NCBI RefSeq assembly: GCF_963666525.1 | Contig: NZ_OY762905.1 | Span: 868,001 to 932,000, forward strand | Reading direction: 5' to 3' | Source: an uncultured Cohaesibacter sp. | GTDB taxonomy: Bacteria > Pseudomonadota > Alphaproteobacteria > Rhizobiales > Cohaesibacteraceae | DNA: 64,000 bases | Part shown: in pieces, positions 36,578 to 44,283 of the stretch | Numbering within the stretch: position 1 is the first letter of the stretch | Layout of the letters: every line of letters begins with the position of its first letter | Notes under the pieces: generated by a model | What the model saw: the letters and a program-made list of their open reading frames with translations, nothing else | Told to the model about the DNA's origin: nothing | Databases searched by the model: none | Program-made: the position numbers and the translations under genes

Positions 36578-37128
36578 GCTTCCACCTCCGACAGGATATT
36601 TCTGAGGCGCGCAAAGGCCAGTCGCATGCGGGATTTCACCGTACCAAGAGGCAGGGAAAGCGTCTTGGCAATCTCGGCATGGGTTGCGTCATCATAGAAG
36701 GCCATGCTGACGATTTCAGCCTGATTGCTGGGCAGCAGCGACAGGGCCTTGGACACGCGCTCGACCAGTTCGTTGCGATGCACCTCGGTGGTCTGGGCTT
36801 CGTCCGATACAAGTTCCGCCGCGAAATAGGCCTGATCCTTGTAGACAAAGCTCTTTTCCGAGCGTAGCCGGTCGATGCGCTGATTGCGCGCAATGGTGAA
36901 GATCCAGGTCGAGGCAGCGGCCTTCTCCGGGGTGTAGAGATGAGCCTTGCGCCAGATCTGGGTGAAGGTTTCCTGAACCAGCTCTTCCGCCATCTGCGGA
37001 CTGGTTCCGGCTTTGAGATAGAAACTTTTCAGGCGGGGTGCGAAATGATCGAACAACTGCCGGAAGGCATCCCGATCATGCGTTTCCCCCAACGCAACAA
37101 GCAAGGCACTGAGCTGGCCAGCGGTCAT
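36574..37128 (-). CDS. rpoE: ECF sigma factor RpoE (ECF11, ChrR partner)
   Basis: A 184-residue ECF sigma factor. Region 2 shows FRQLFDHFAPRLKSFYLKAG, QMAEELVQETFTQIWRKAH and STWIFTIARNQRIDRLRSE. Region 4 shows LPSNQAEIVSMAFYDDATHAEIA followed by LGTVKSRMRLAFARLR. The start at 37128 follows GGGAGGCGGGAG; an ATG 60 bases upstream gives an extra N-terminus without homology. It reads its own promoter (37208-37237) and probably that of the SDR operon. Confidence 0.95.
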   Translation of the reverse strand: MTAGQLSALLVALGETHDRDAFRQLFDHFAPRLKSFYLKAGTSPQMAEELVQETFTQIWRKAHLYTPEKAAASTWIFTIARNQRIDRLRSEKSFVYKDQAYFAAELVSDEAQTTEVHRNELVERVSKALSLLPSNQAEIVSMAFYDDATHAEIAKTLSLPLGTVKSRMRLAFARLRNILSEVEA

Positions 37129-37207
37129 ACTCCCGCCTCCCTTTGAACTTTTGCAGAGAGCTTGCACCATTGTCATTGTCAAATCCATCCAAAAATTGGT
37201 CTCATGC

Positions 37208-37237
37208 CTTCTACTGGTTAAGGGAAAAAACGGATCA
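37208..37237 (-). promoter_or_regulatory. ECF (RpoE-type) promoter of rpoE-chrR
   Basis: On the minus strand TGATCC (37237-37232), an 18-base spacer and TAGAAG (37213-37208). This agrees with the R. sphaeroides RpoE consensus, which has a TGATCC -35 and a TA-rich -10. It lies about 80 bases before the rpoE start, so the sigma factor would autoregulate. Confidence 0.7.
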
Positions 37238-37301
37238 CAGAAAGTCAGACCTGATCATGAAAAAATCTGGTGTAGGATGAATCATCATCGCCCATCGGAT
37301 G

Positions 37302-37331
37302 TGATCCACTTGCACGGCTCATACGAACAAG
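37302..37331 (+). promoter_or_regulatory. Possible ECF promoter of the FAD-oxidoreductase operon
   Basis: TGATCC at 37302-37307 on the plus strand, with AACAAG 18 bases later. The -35 is perfect, but the -10 does not begin with TA. The same -35 appears on the opposite strand for rpoE. Confidence 0.45.
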
Positions 37332-37353
37332 AAGAAAAATCGCGGAGTTCACC

Positions 37354-38754
37354 ATGCAGATTGCAGTTATCGGATCAGGGATTTCCGGCCTCTCGGCGGC
37401 CTGGCTTCTGTCGCGGAACCATACCGTCGACATGTACGAGAAGGACGACCGGCTCGGCGGCCACGCCAACACCCAAAGGGTCATGACGTCCAGCGGGCCG
37501 GTGGATGTGGACACCGGCTTCATCGTCTACAATGAGCAGACCTACCCCAATCTCACCCGCCTGTTCGATCACCTTCAGGTCGACACGGCTGCATCGGACA
37601 TGTCCTTCTCCGCCTCGCTGCGCGACAGTGATCAGGAATATAGCGGCCAGGGTCTCAAGGGTCTTTTTGCCAAGCCATCCAATGCCCTCAACCCGCGCTT
37701 CCTGAGAATGCTGACCGACATACGGCGCTTCTATATGGAAGCCCCGCGCGACATCCTCTCTCCCGCCTCCGGTCAGCAGGACCCAAAATCCATGACGCTT
37801 GAGGCCTATCTCAAGGCCAATCGCTATTCGGATGCCTTCATCCACGATCATTTGGTGCCCATGGGCGCGGCAATCTGGTGCATCCCTTCCGAAGAGATGA
37901 TGAAGTTCCCCTTCGAGGCCTTCATGCGCTTTTCCATCAACCATGGCCTCGTGCAGTTTCGCAACCGGCCGCAGTGGCGCACCATCCCCGGCGGCTCAAG
38001 GCGCTATGTCGAAAAGATCTCGGCACTCGTCTCGGGTAACATTCACCTCAACCAGGCAATCACGGAACTGGTCCGCCGCCCCGGCTCGGTGACCATCCGC
38101 ACGCGTCAGGGGCTGGAAAAGCGCTATGACCATGTCGTATTGGCCTGCCACGCCGATCAGGCACTACAGATCCTCGGTGCGGGACAAGGCGACATCGATG
38201 AGCAGGAGCGCACCACTCTGGCTGCCATTCCCTATCACAAGAATCTCGCCATCCTGCACAAGGATCCTTCCCTGATGCCGCGCCGCCGCGCCGCTTGGGC
38301 CAGCTGGAACTATATTCAGGATAGCGGCGCCCGCTCCGACGCGGAAGACACCGCTCCCCGGCTTTGTGTGACCTACTGGATGAACAAGCTGCAACCGCTG
38401 GCCACAAAGGACGATCTGTTCGTCACACTCAACCCCATTGCGCAACCGGCAGAAGGAACCGTTCTGCGCACCCAGCTCTATCATCACCCGGTCTTTTCCA
38501 TGCAGGCGATCGAAGCCCAGAAGAAGATCTGGCGCCTGCAGGGCAACCGGCGCACCTGGTTCTGCGGCGCCTATTTCGGCTATGGCTTCCACGAGGATGG
38601 CATTCAGGCAGGCCTTGCTGTCGCAGAACAGCTCGGCGGTGTCAGCCGTCCATGGTCGCTGGACAATCCCTCGAACCGCATCTGCGTCTCCTCCCCTGCG
38701 CTTACGGGCCCGGACAGGTCGGGCTCGTCGGCCCGCAAGGCGGCAACAGCATGA
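37354..38754 (+). CDS. FAD-dependent amine-oxidase-like oxidoreductase (COG2907)
   Basis: A 466-residue flavoprotein. The dinucleotide fold is GSGISG (residues 7-12), followed by EKDDRLGGHANT. FIVYNEQTYPNLTRLFD, GAAIWCIP, FRNRPQWRTIPGGSRRYV, and a C-terminal GAYFGYGFHEDGIQAGLAVAEQL, which contacts FAD, place it in the group found next to DUF1365 and CFA synthase. Genes of this family lie in the RpoE-ChrR regulon of Rhodobacter, where linked enzymes are tied to membrane fatty-acid modification. The start has a GGAG site. It overlaps the DUF1365 gene by ATGA. Confidence 0.9.
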   Translation: MQIAVIGSGISGLSAAWLLSRNHTVDMYEKDDRLGGHANTQRVMTSSGPVDVDTGFIVYNEQTYPNLTRLFDHLQVDTAASDMSFSASLRDSDQEYSGQGLKGLFAKPSNALNPRFLRMLTDIRRFYMEAPRDILSPASGQQDPKSMTLEAYLKANRYSDAFIHDHLVPMGAAIWCIPSEEMMKFPFEAFMRFSINHGLVQFRNRPQWRTIPGGSRRYVEKISALVSGNIHLNQAITELVRRPGSVTIRTRQGLEKRYDHVVLACHADQALQILGAGQGDIDEQERTTLAAIPYHKNLAILHKDPSLMPRRRAAWASWNYIQDSGARSDAEDTAPRLCVTYWMNKLQPLATKDDLFVTLNPIAQPAEGTVLRTQLYHHPVFSMQAIEAQKKIWRLQGNRRTWFCGAYFGYGFHEDGIQAGLAVAEQLGGVSRPWSLDNPSNRICVSSPALTGPDRSGSSARKAATA

Positions 38755-39602
38755 TGGCGGAACAGGATCTAAGATTTGCCCCCGATGTATGCCTCTATGA
38801 GGGACTTGTAACGCATGTGCGCGAGGGTGCCGTCAGCCATCGGCTCGCCTACCGGGTGACCTCACTGCTATTGCCGCTTGATGCCCTCGGGGACGCGGAC
38901 AGGCGCTCGGCACTCTTTTCCGTCAACCGCTTCAACCTGATCAGCTTTCACGAGACCGATCACATTGAGGGCCCGTTTGACAGCCTCGGCGATTATGTCG
39001 CCGACCTCATTGCCAATTCGGGGGCGTTTCCCGATGCTGCCGAACGCCCGACCCGCTTCAGCATCCTAGCCTTCCCGCGGGTGCTCGGACGAGCCTTCAA
39101 TCCCCTCTCGATCTTCTTCTGCTGCGATGACAGCGACAGGCTCAAAGCCATTCTCTATCAGGTCAACAACACCTTCGGGGAGCGTCATCACTATCTCTAC
39201 CGGTTGACCGAGGAGGATGCCAGTTTGTCACAATCCGCCCGCCTGCGCCACAAAGGGAAAAAGAAATTCTACGTATCACCCTTTCTTGACATCAAGGGGC
39301 AGTATGATTTCTCCATCCGCCTGCCACACGACAAATTGTCCTACCAGATCACCCTGCATGGCGATCAGCCATCCTCCCTGATGGCCTCCTTTGCCGCAAA
39401 AAAAATGGCATTTAGCACTGGTAATCTGCTTGTCACATTTGTTAGGCTCTTGCAGAGCGGTTGGAAGATCCTGGCAGCCATACACCTTGAGGCCCTGAAA
39501 TTGTGGCGCAAGGGCGCTCCATTCCACAAACGCCCCCCTTTGCCCACCGACCCCGTTTCAGCTCTTCACCGCTCGGTAATTGGTAAAGGATTGCATCAAT
39601 GA
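38751..39602 (+). CDS. DUF1365 family protein
   Basis: A 283-residue protein. It opens VCLYEGLVTHVREGAVSHRLAYRV (about 12-35), with SVNRFNLISFHETDHI, FPRVLGRAFNPLSIFFCCD, VNNTFGERHHYLY and KKKFYVSPFLDIKGQYDFSIR, all DUF1365 hallmarks. No biochemical role is firmly known; it is almost always beside a FAD oxidoreductase and a CFA-like methyltransferase. The start at 38751 overlaps the upstream stop, and the stop overlaps the cfa start. One tightly coupled three-gene operon is implied. Confidence 0.88.
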   Translation: MMAEQDLRFAPDVCLYEGLVTHVREGAVSHRLAYRVTSLLLPLDALGDADRRSALFSVNRFNLISFHETDHIEGPFDSLGDYVADLIANSGAFPDAAERPTRFSILAFPRVLGRAFNPLSIFFCCDDSDRLKAILYQVNNTFGERHHYLYRLTEEDASLSQSARLRHKGKKKFYVSPFLDIKGQYDFSIRLPHDKLSYQITLHGDQPSSLMASFAAKKMAFSTGNLLVTFVRLLQSGWKILAAIHLEALKLWRKGAPFHKRPPLPTDPVSALHRSVIGKGLHQ

Positions 39603-40855
39603 GTCTGCAAAAGAACTTTTCGCATACTGAAGTTGATCGGTCTGGTTCCTTGTCAGGTCCGATTGTGCCCGCCATGCAGCGTCACGTCTGGCAACGCTTC
39701 CTGAGCCCGATTTTCTCCGGTCTCGACTATGGACGCCTGGAATTCACACTCCCTTATGGAGAAACGCTCGTTTTCGGAACCGGCAACGAACGGGAACCAT
39801 CGGTGCACGTTCATATTCATCACAATCGCACGCTCTGGAGCATCATCAGCGGCGGAATGCTCGGCGTTGCCGAAAGCTTCATGTCGGCGCACTGGAGCTG
39901 TGACAATCTGGCGAAACTGTTCGATCTGTGTCTGAAGAACCGTTCGATCTACAACAATCTTTACGCCCATGGCAAAGTCGCCCGCTGGATCGCCCATCTC
40001 AAGCATCTGACCCGTGCCAACAGCATTCGCGGCAGCCGCCGCAACATCTCGTTCCACTATGATCTGGGCAACGACTTCTACCGGCTCTGGCTCGATCCGA
40101 CGATGACCTATTCATCGGCCTATCGCACGAGCGAGAGCGAAACGCTGGAGCATTCCCAGATCCGCAAACTGGATCGCGTGCTAGAGCTGAGCAACGCCCG
40201 TGCTGGTCAGACCATTCTGGAAATCGGCTGTGGCTGGGGAGCCTTTGCCGAGCGCGCTGCCAACATGGGCTGCAAGGTAGAAGGCCTCACCCTGTCGACC
40301 GAACAGCTGGCCTATTCGGTCGACCGCGCCAAATCCGGCGGTTTCGAAGAACTGGCCCGCTTCCATCTGCGCGACTATCGTCATGAGACGGGGCAGTATG
40401 ACGCCATAGCCTCCATCGAAATGATCGAGGCAGTCGGAGAAGAGCACTGGCCGACCTATTTCCGGCAACTGCATGACAATTTGCGTCCCGGTGGCCGCGC
40501 CGCCCTGCAGGCAATCACAATCGACAAGAAGGGCTACGAGCAATATCGCTCCGGTGCAGATTTCATCCAGACCTTCATCTTCCCCGGAGGCATGCTGCCA
40601 ACCGAGGATCATCTTGACCACCACGCTCGCAAAGCCGGACTGATACCGGTTTTCAAGGAAACCTTTGCCCCGGACTACGCCAAGACCCTCGCCCGCTGGA
40701 GCAAGTCCTTTCTCGCCCAGTGGCCGCAGATCGCCAAACTCGGCTATGACGAGCGGTTCAAGCGCATGTGGCTGTTCTATCTGGCCTATTGCGAAGCGGG
40801 ATTTGCCAATGACACGATCAATGTCGGCCATTACTGTTACGAGCGACCGGCATAG
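39599..40855 (+). CDS. cfa: Cyclopropane-fatty-acyl-phospholipid synthase-family methyltransferase
   Basis: A 418-residue S-adenosylmethionine methyltransferase acting on unsaturated phospholipid acyl chains. Family features: ISFHYDLGNDFYRLWLDPTMTYSSAY, SAM motif LEIGCGWGA (207-215), EGLTLSTEQLAY, IASIEMIEAVGEEHW, and QAITIDKKGYEQYRSGADFIQTFIFPGGMLP. The bicarbonate-pocket residues lie in the last two motifs. It is last in the operon and ends before a strong terminator. Whether the product is a cyclopropane, methyl or furan fatty acid is unknown; the neighbours allow any. Confidence 0.93.
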   Translation: MSLQKNFSHTEVDRSGSLSGPIVPAMQRHVWQRFLSPIFSGLDYGRLEFTLPYGETLVFGTGNEREPSVHVHIHHNRTLWSIISGGMLGVAESFMSAHWSCDNLAKLFDLCLKNRSIYNNLYAHGKVARWIAHLKHLTRANSIRGSRRNISFHYDLGNDFYRLWLDPTMTYSSAYRTSESETLEHSQIRKLDRVLELSNARAGQTILEIGCGWGAFAERAANMGCKVEGLTLSTEQLAYSVDRAKSGGFEELARFHLRDYRHETGQYDAIASIEMIEAVGEEHWPTYFRQLHDNLRPGGRAALQAITIDKKGYEQYRSGADFIQTFIFPGGMLPTEDHLDHHARKAGLIPVFKETFAPDYAKTLARWSKSFLAQWPQIAKLGYDERFKRMWLFYLAYCEAGFANDTINVGHYCYERPA

Positions 40856-40888
40856 GGGCTATCGACGGACTGATCGATAAGAAAAAGC

Positions 40889-40913
40889 AAAAGGGGCCTT
40901 CAGGCCCCTTTTT
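40889..40913 (+). terminator. Bidirectional terminator between cfa and the NTF2-like gene
   Basis: Perfect 11-bp stem AAAAGGGGCCT and AGGCCCCTTTT with a two-base loop and a TTTTT end. Confidence 0.9.
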
Positions 40914-40953
40914 CGTATCGACAAGACCGCCTCTGCCATCCGATTGCTTTGCC

Positions 40954-41403
40954 CTAAAGGCTCGCTTTCTGCGCCACCTTGCGCAACAGCCAGCCGATGA
41001 CCGGCAGGCGGGCATAGAAATGCCGGCTCGCATCCCAATAATCATAGTGTGCGCAGATGACATCATCCTCGTTGAAGCGGATTTCGGTCACACCGCGCAC
41101 CGCCCAGTCACCAATGACCGGCGCCTTGCAGGAAAAATCCCAGCGCATCAGACAGAGATCATTGCTCTGCTCCGACCATGACAGGTCCAGAATGTGAAAG
41201 CGCGGCTCTTGCACATCCTCGAACATCTTCTCGATGATCCGGTGAAACGTCTCTCGGCCCTGCACATCATTGAACGGGTCGACGAAATGAACATCATCGC
41301 TGATCAACACATCCACATCGGCAATGCTCTCTGGCCGCAGGGTTTCGAAATAGTCGGCATAGCGCCGAGCGACTTTTTTTCTGTGAGACAGGTCGGTGGT
41401 CAA
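40954..41403 (-). CDS. SnoaL/NTF2-like protein
   Basis: A 149-residue NTF2-fold protein. It has YADYFETLRPESIADVDVLISDDVHFVDPFND, then RFHILDLSWSEQSNDLCLMRWDF and IRFNEDDVICAHYDYWD. The pocket may bind a lipid-like or polyketide-like ligand, or the protein may be enzymatic. It starts with TTG (41403) overlapping the SDR stop, after a GAGGAG site. Conserved pairing with an SDR and CFA genes suggests a role in fatty-acid modification. No catalytic residues can be assigned from sequence. Confidence 0.8.
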   Translation of the reverse strand: MTTDLSHRKKVARRYADYFETLRPESIADVDVLISDDVHFVDPFNDVQGRETFHRIIEKMFEDVQEPRFHILDLSWSEQSNDLCLMRWDFSCKAPVIGDWAVRGVTEIRFNEDDVICAHYDYWDASRHFYARLPVIGWLLRKVAQKASL

Positions 41404-42161
41404 GAGATCAGTCTCCTCATCAGACGGAAATACAGGGAATAGGGCAAGGAACGCAGCAGGCGCAACGCCAGAGCCATGGGAAAGGGAAAGGCGATTTCGA
41501 ACGCCTTTTTGCGAAGCCCATCAAACATACGCTGTGCGGCTGCTTCATCGGACATCAGGAAGGGCATGGGAAAGCTGTTACGGGCCGTCAGCGGCGTTTT
41601 GACAAAACCGGGATTGATCAGATGCAACACCAGGCCCGCGGCATCGAATTCCGGCTTCAACGTTTCGCAAAGGCTGGCAAGCGCCGCCTTCGTCGGACCG
41701 TAATGAGCGGCCATAGGAAGGCCGCAATAGGAGGTGAGCGAGGAAACGATCGCGATCCCGCCGCGTCCCTGTTGCTTCAGTCTGGGAAAAAGTCCGGCAA
41801 TCACCCCGACCGCACCGAGATAGTTGACCTGCATGTGGCGCGCCGCCTCGTGATGGCTTAGCGCCTCCACGCCGCCCGGCTCGTAAACCGCGGCACAATA
41901 AACGGTGAGGTCAGGCAGTTGGTCATTGCTGGCAAGCTGGTTGATGGCTTCCGCGACCGCCTCGCCATTCTGCACATCCAGCGGCAGGGCAACCATGCTC
42001 TCGTGGGACCGCGACAGCACCTCAAGTTTGTCGGCACTCCGGGCACTGACGATCACCTCTGCACCGGCCCTGGCAAACAGCTCTGCCAGCCGCGCGCCCA
42101 TGCCCGAGCTCGCGCCGATAATCCAGACCCGCTGCCATTTGCCTTGGTAGGATATTGTCAT
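41400..42161 (-). CDS. Short-chain dehydrogenase/reductase
   Basis: A 253-residue SDR. The nucleotide-binding motif is GASSGMG with SARSADK after it. The active-site Ser is in IVSSLTSYCGLP, and YGPTKAAL gives the Tyr-x-x-x-Lys pair. It begins at ATG 42161 after AGGAGG. An in-frame ATG at 42188 and one at 42248 are less well placed. An ECF-type promoter lies just upstream, so it is likely an RpoE target. Its substrate is unknown; it reads as the first gene of a two-gene operon with the SnoaL-like protein. Confidence 0.9.
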   Translation of the reverse strand: MTISYQGKWQRVWIIGASSGMGARLAELFARAGAEVIVSARSADKLEVLSRSHESMVALPLDVQNGEAVAEAINQLASNDQLPDLTVYCAAVYEPGGVEALSHHEAARHMQVNYLGAVGVIAGLFPRLKQQGRGGIAIVSSLTSYCGLPMAAHYGPTKAALASLCETLKPEFDAAGLVLHLINPGFVKTPLTARNSFPMPFLMSDEAAAQRMFDGLRKKAFEIAFPFPMALALRLLRSLPYSLYFRLMRRLIS

Positions 42162-42183
42162 TCCGTCCTGCCTCCTTTTGAGA

Positions 42184-42213
42184 GACATACGGGCAACCGG
42201 CGGCTGTGGATCA
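42184..42213 (-). promoter_or_regulatory. ECF (RpoE-type) promoter of the SDR operon
   Basis: TGATCC (42213-42208), 18 bases, TATGTC (42189-42184) on the minus strand. It has the same -35 and spacing as the rpoE promoter and lies 23 bases before the SDR start. Confidence 0.6.
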
Positions 42214-42324
42214 CTCCCATCTTGTGGGGAAGGCCCGCCATTGGACAACTAAAACCCTGCTCCCCTGAACGGATGAACAGGAGAGCAAGGCAATCAAGCC
42301 CCAGGATACGCTGGATACGCCGGA

Positions 42325-42852
42325 TCAGCCAACCATCAGCTGCTTGAGGCGGAGGGTTTCGAACTCCACTTCCTTGACCCGGTGCATGACGATGTCACGG
42401 ATGGAGATCACCCCTTCCAGCACATGGCCATCAACCACAGGCATGTGGCGGAAACGACCTTCGGTCATGATCCGCATCACATCGACGATCTTGTCTTCCC
42501 GTGAGCAGGTTGTCGGATTGCGCGTCATGAAGTCCTTGACTGGGCGAGCCATTGCGGTTTCCCCAAACTCGCCTATCGCCCTCATCACGTCTCGTTCGGA
42601 TATGACCCCCACCAGACCCGCATTGAGGTCAACCACGGGCATGTTGCCGATCTTGTGAATATCGAGTTCCGTAATCACGGCAGCAAGGCTCGTTGTCACG
42701 GTGACTGAGAAGACAACACTCTCCTTCTCGGCGAGAAGTTCCCTGACAGTTGTCTGGGAGTAGGCATGTTCAAACGCGATATGGGCGTCCTGTGACATGC
42801 TTTTTTGGCCTTGATGTTCAGCGCGAGGGCCTTGGTATGAAGTAGGTGCCAT
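42325..42852 (-). CDS. CBS-domain pair protein
   Basis: A 175-residue cytoplasmic protein made of two CBS motifs (about 40-95 and 105-165). The first has IGNMPVVDLNAGLVGVISERDVM and the second has RHMPVVDGHVLEGVISIRDIV. CBS pairs usually bind AMP, ATP, NAD or SAM. No partner catalytic domain is present, so this may be a stand-alone energy sensor. The start follows GAAGGAGAG. A two-part hairpin lies just before the ribosome site. It follows MbfA on the same strand but beyond a terminator. Confidence 0.9.
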   Translation of the reverse strand: MAPTSYQGPRAEHQGQKSMSQDAHIAFEHAYSQTTVRELLAEKESVVFSVTVTTSLAAVITELDIHKIGNMPVVDLNAGLVGVISERDVMRAIGEFGETAMARPVKDFMTRNPTTCSREDKIVDVMRIMTEGRFRHMPVVDGHVLEGVISIRDIVMHRVKEVEFETLRLKQLMVG

Positions 42853-42868
42853 GGTGTCTCTCCTTCGG

Positions 42869-42907
42869 CCTCACACAATGTGCTCGTGGGACGAGCGCCC
42901 TGTGAGG
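42869..42907 (-). promoter_or_regulatory. Nested hairpin just upstream of the CBS gene ribosome site
   Basis: Outer arms CCTCACA and TGTGAGG enclose an inner perfect stem GCTCGT and ACGAGC with a GGG loop. It ends about 16 bases before the CBS start, so in the mRNA it would sit directly before the GAAGGAG ribosome site. It may stabilise the message or influence translation. Confidence 0.5.
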
Positions 42908-43093
42908 ACTTTGCTTCTGGAAGGAAATCGTAGCAAAGGGTGCGACAATTGTGCAATTCACCCTTCGCTTTAGGACGGCCCGCCCGAGATCACTTTCTGT
43001 TGAAGAGCCAGCCAGCGGAAGAACCTGTGTGCAGAGCTCGACCAGAGGTGCTCTCACAATTGCCAGCCGACCGGACGCCTCGCCGACCAGCCA

Positions 43094-43139
43094 TAAAAAA
43101 GCCCGCCGGACAGCGCCAATGGGCAACCGTCGGGCGGGC
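43094..43139 (-). terminator. Terminator after mbfA
   Basis: On the minus strand GCCCGCC.GAC pairs with GTC.GGCGGGC, one mismatch, 17-base loop, followed by TTTTTT. Confidence 0.85.
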
Positions 43140-43169
43140 CGGATGATGGACAGGTCAGCCTGTCACCCC

Positions 43170-44153
43170 TCAGCCACTGCCGATGATGATACCGGCTGCC
43201 AGCACGAGGGCACCGCCAAGCACGACCTGGAAGGCGGCGCGCATGAACGGGGTTTCCATGTATTTGTTCTGGATCCAGGCAATCGCCCAAAGCTCGATGA
43301 ACACGATAGCCACGGCGATGATCGTTGCAGTCCAGAAATAGGGGATGAGGTAGGGCAGCGCGTGACCGAGGCCACCAACCATGGTCATCACGCCGGATGC
43401 GATGCCGCGTTTGAGCGGTGAGCCGCGACCGGAGATCTTGCCATCGTCATGGGCAGCTTCCGTAAAGCCCATGGAGATACCGGCACCAACTGCGGCGGAA
43501 AGACCGATGAGGAAGGTCGACCAGGTATCCTGCGTCGCAAAGGCCGCAGCGAAGATCGGCGCCAGGGTTGAAACGGAGCCATCCATCAGGCCAGCCAGAC
43601 CGGGCTGCACCCATGTCAGCACAAATTGCTTGTGCTCGTGGCTTGCCTCGTCGTCCTTGACCGCATCGGGTGTGTGTTCGTCCTGAAGCTCGCGGGCAAT
43701 GTCCTCGTGCCCTTCTTCGGCCAATGCCAGATCACCGAGCAGCCGACGTGTATCGGCGTTGCTGACCTGATCGATCGCGGCACGATAGAAACGGGCGGAC
43801 TGGTCTTCCATCGCAATCGTCTCATTGCGAATCTTTTCCAGTGACAGCGACTTCATCAGCCAGTCGGGCTTGCGATCATAGAAGCCCCGGACATGATCGC
43901 GACGAATCAACGGAATGACATCGCCAAACTGGCTCTTGTACATCTCGATGAGATTGCAGCGATGCTGATCCTCGACGGCGGCCATGTCTTCGTAGATCTT
44001 GGCGGATTGCGGATAATCGGCGCGTAAATGCTCGGCGTAAGCCCTGTAGATGCGCGCATCGTCCTCCTCGGAGGAAATTGCCAGCGCCAACACTTCCTGC
44101 TCGGACAGGGACGTGAAGGACCGTTTGCTGTTGGTGAAAAGACTCAAGACCAT
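43170..44153 (-). CDS. mbfA: MbfA-type ferritin/VIT1 iron exporter
   Basis: A 327-residue fusion of an erythrin/rubrerythrin-like ferritin domain (about 1-165) and a VIT1/CCC1 membrane domain (about 175-327) with roughly five helices. Di-iron ligands can be seen in SSEEDDARIYRAYAEHL, AAVEDQHRCNL, AMEDQSARFYRAA and LALAEEGHEDIA. The membrane part shows VQPGLAGLMDGSVSTLAPIFAAAF and MGFTEAAHDDGKISGRGSP. MbfA homologues in Agrobacterium and Bradyrhizobium export iron and protect from peroxide and acid stress under Irr control. A matching Irr-like palindrome lies 17 bases upstream of the start. Confidence 0.94.
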   Translation of the reverse strand: MVLSLFTNSKRSFTSLSEQEVLALAISSEEDDARIYRAYAEHLRADYPQSAKIYEDMAAVEDQHRCNLIEMYKSQFGDVIPLIRRDHVRGFYDRKPDWLMKSLSLEKIRNETIAMEDQSARFYRAAIDQVSNADTRRLLGDLALAEEGHEDIARELQDEHTPDAVKDDEASHEHKQFVLTWVQPGLAGLMDGSVSTLAPIFAAAFATQDTWSTFLIGLSAAVGAGISMGFTEAAHDDGKISGRGSPLKRGIASGVMTMVGGLGHALPYLIPYFWTATIIAVAIVFIELWAIAWIQNKYMETPFMRAAFQVVLGGALVLAAGIIIGSG

Positions 44154-44169
44154 GTGCGGATAACCTTAA

Positions 44170-44186
44170 TTTAGAATTATTCTAAA
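44170..44186 (-). promoter_or_regulatory. Irr-type iron control element upstream of mbfA
   Basis: TTTAGAATTATTCTAAA is a perfect 17-bp palindrome and resembles the iron control element bound by Irr in rhizobia. It lies between 17 and 33 bases before the mbfA start, where a bound repressor would block transcription. Irr and the rest of the regulon lie outside the window. Confidence 0.7.
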
Positions 44187-44283
44187 TATGACTTCTGGAC
44201 CATTCGGTTGTCAACCATGTATTGCCATCGAAGGCATTCGAAAGCGACATGACTGCGCAGGCGGGGAAAATGCAATAGGCATG

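Noticed and set aside
37252-37278. TGATCA followed by TAGGAT as an ECF promoter
   Set aside because: Spacing is 15, not 18, and the -35 has one mismatch; the TGATCC at 37302 is a better candidate.
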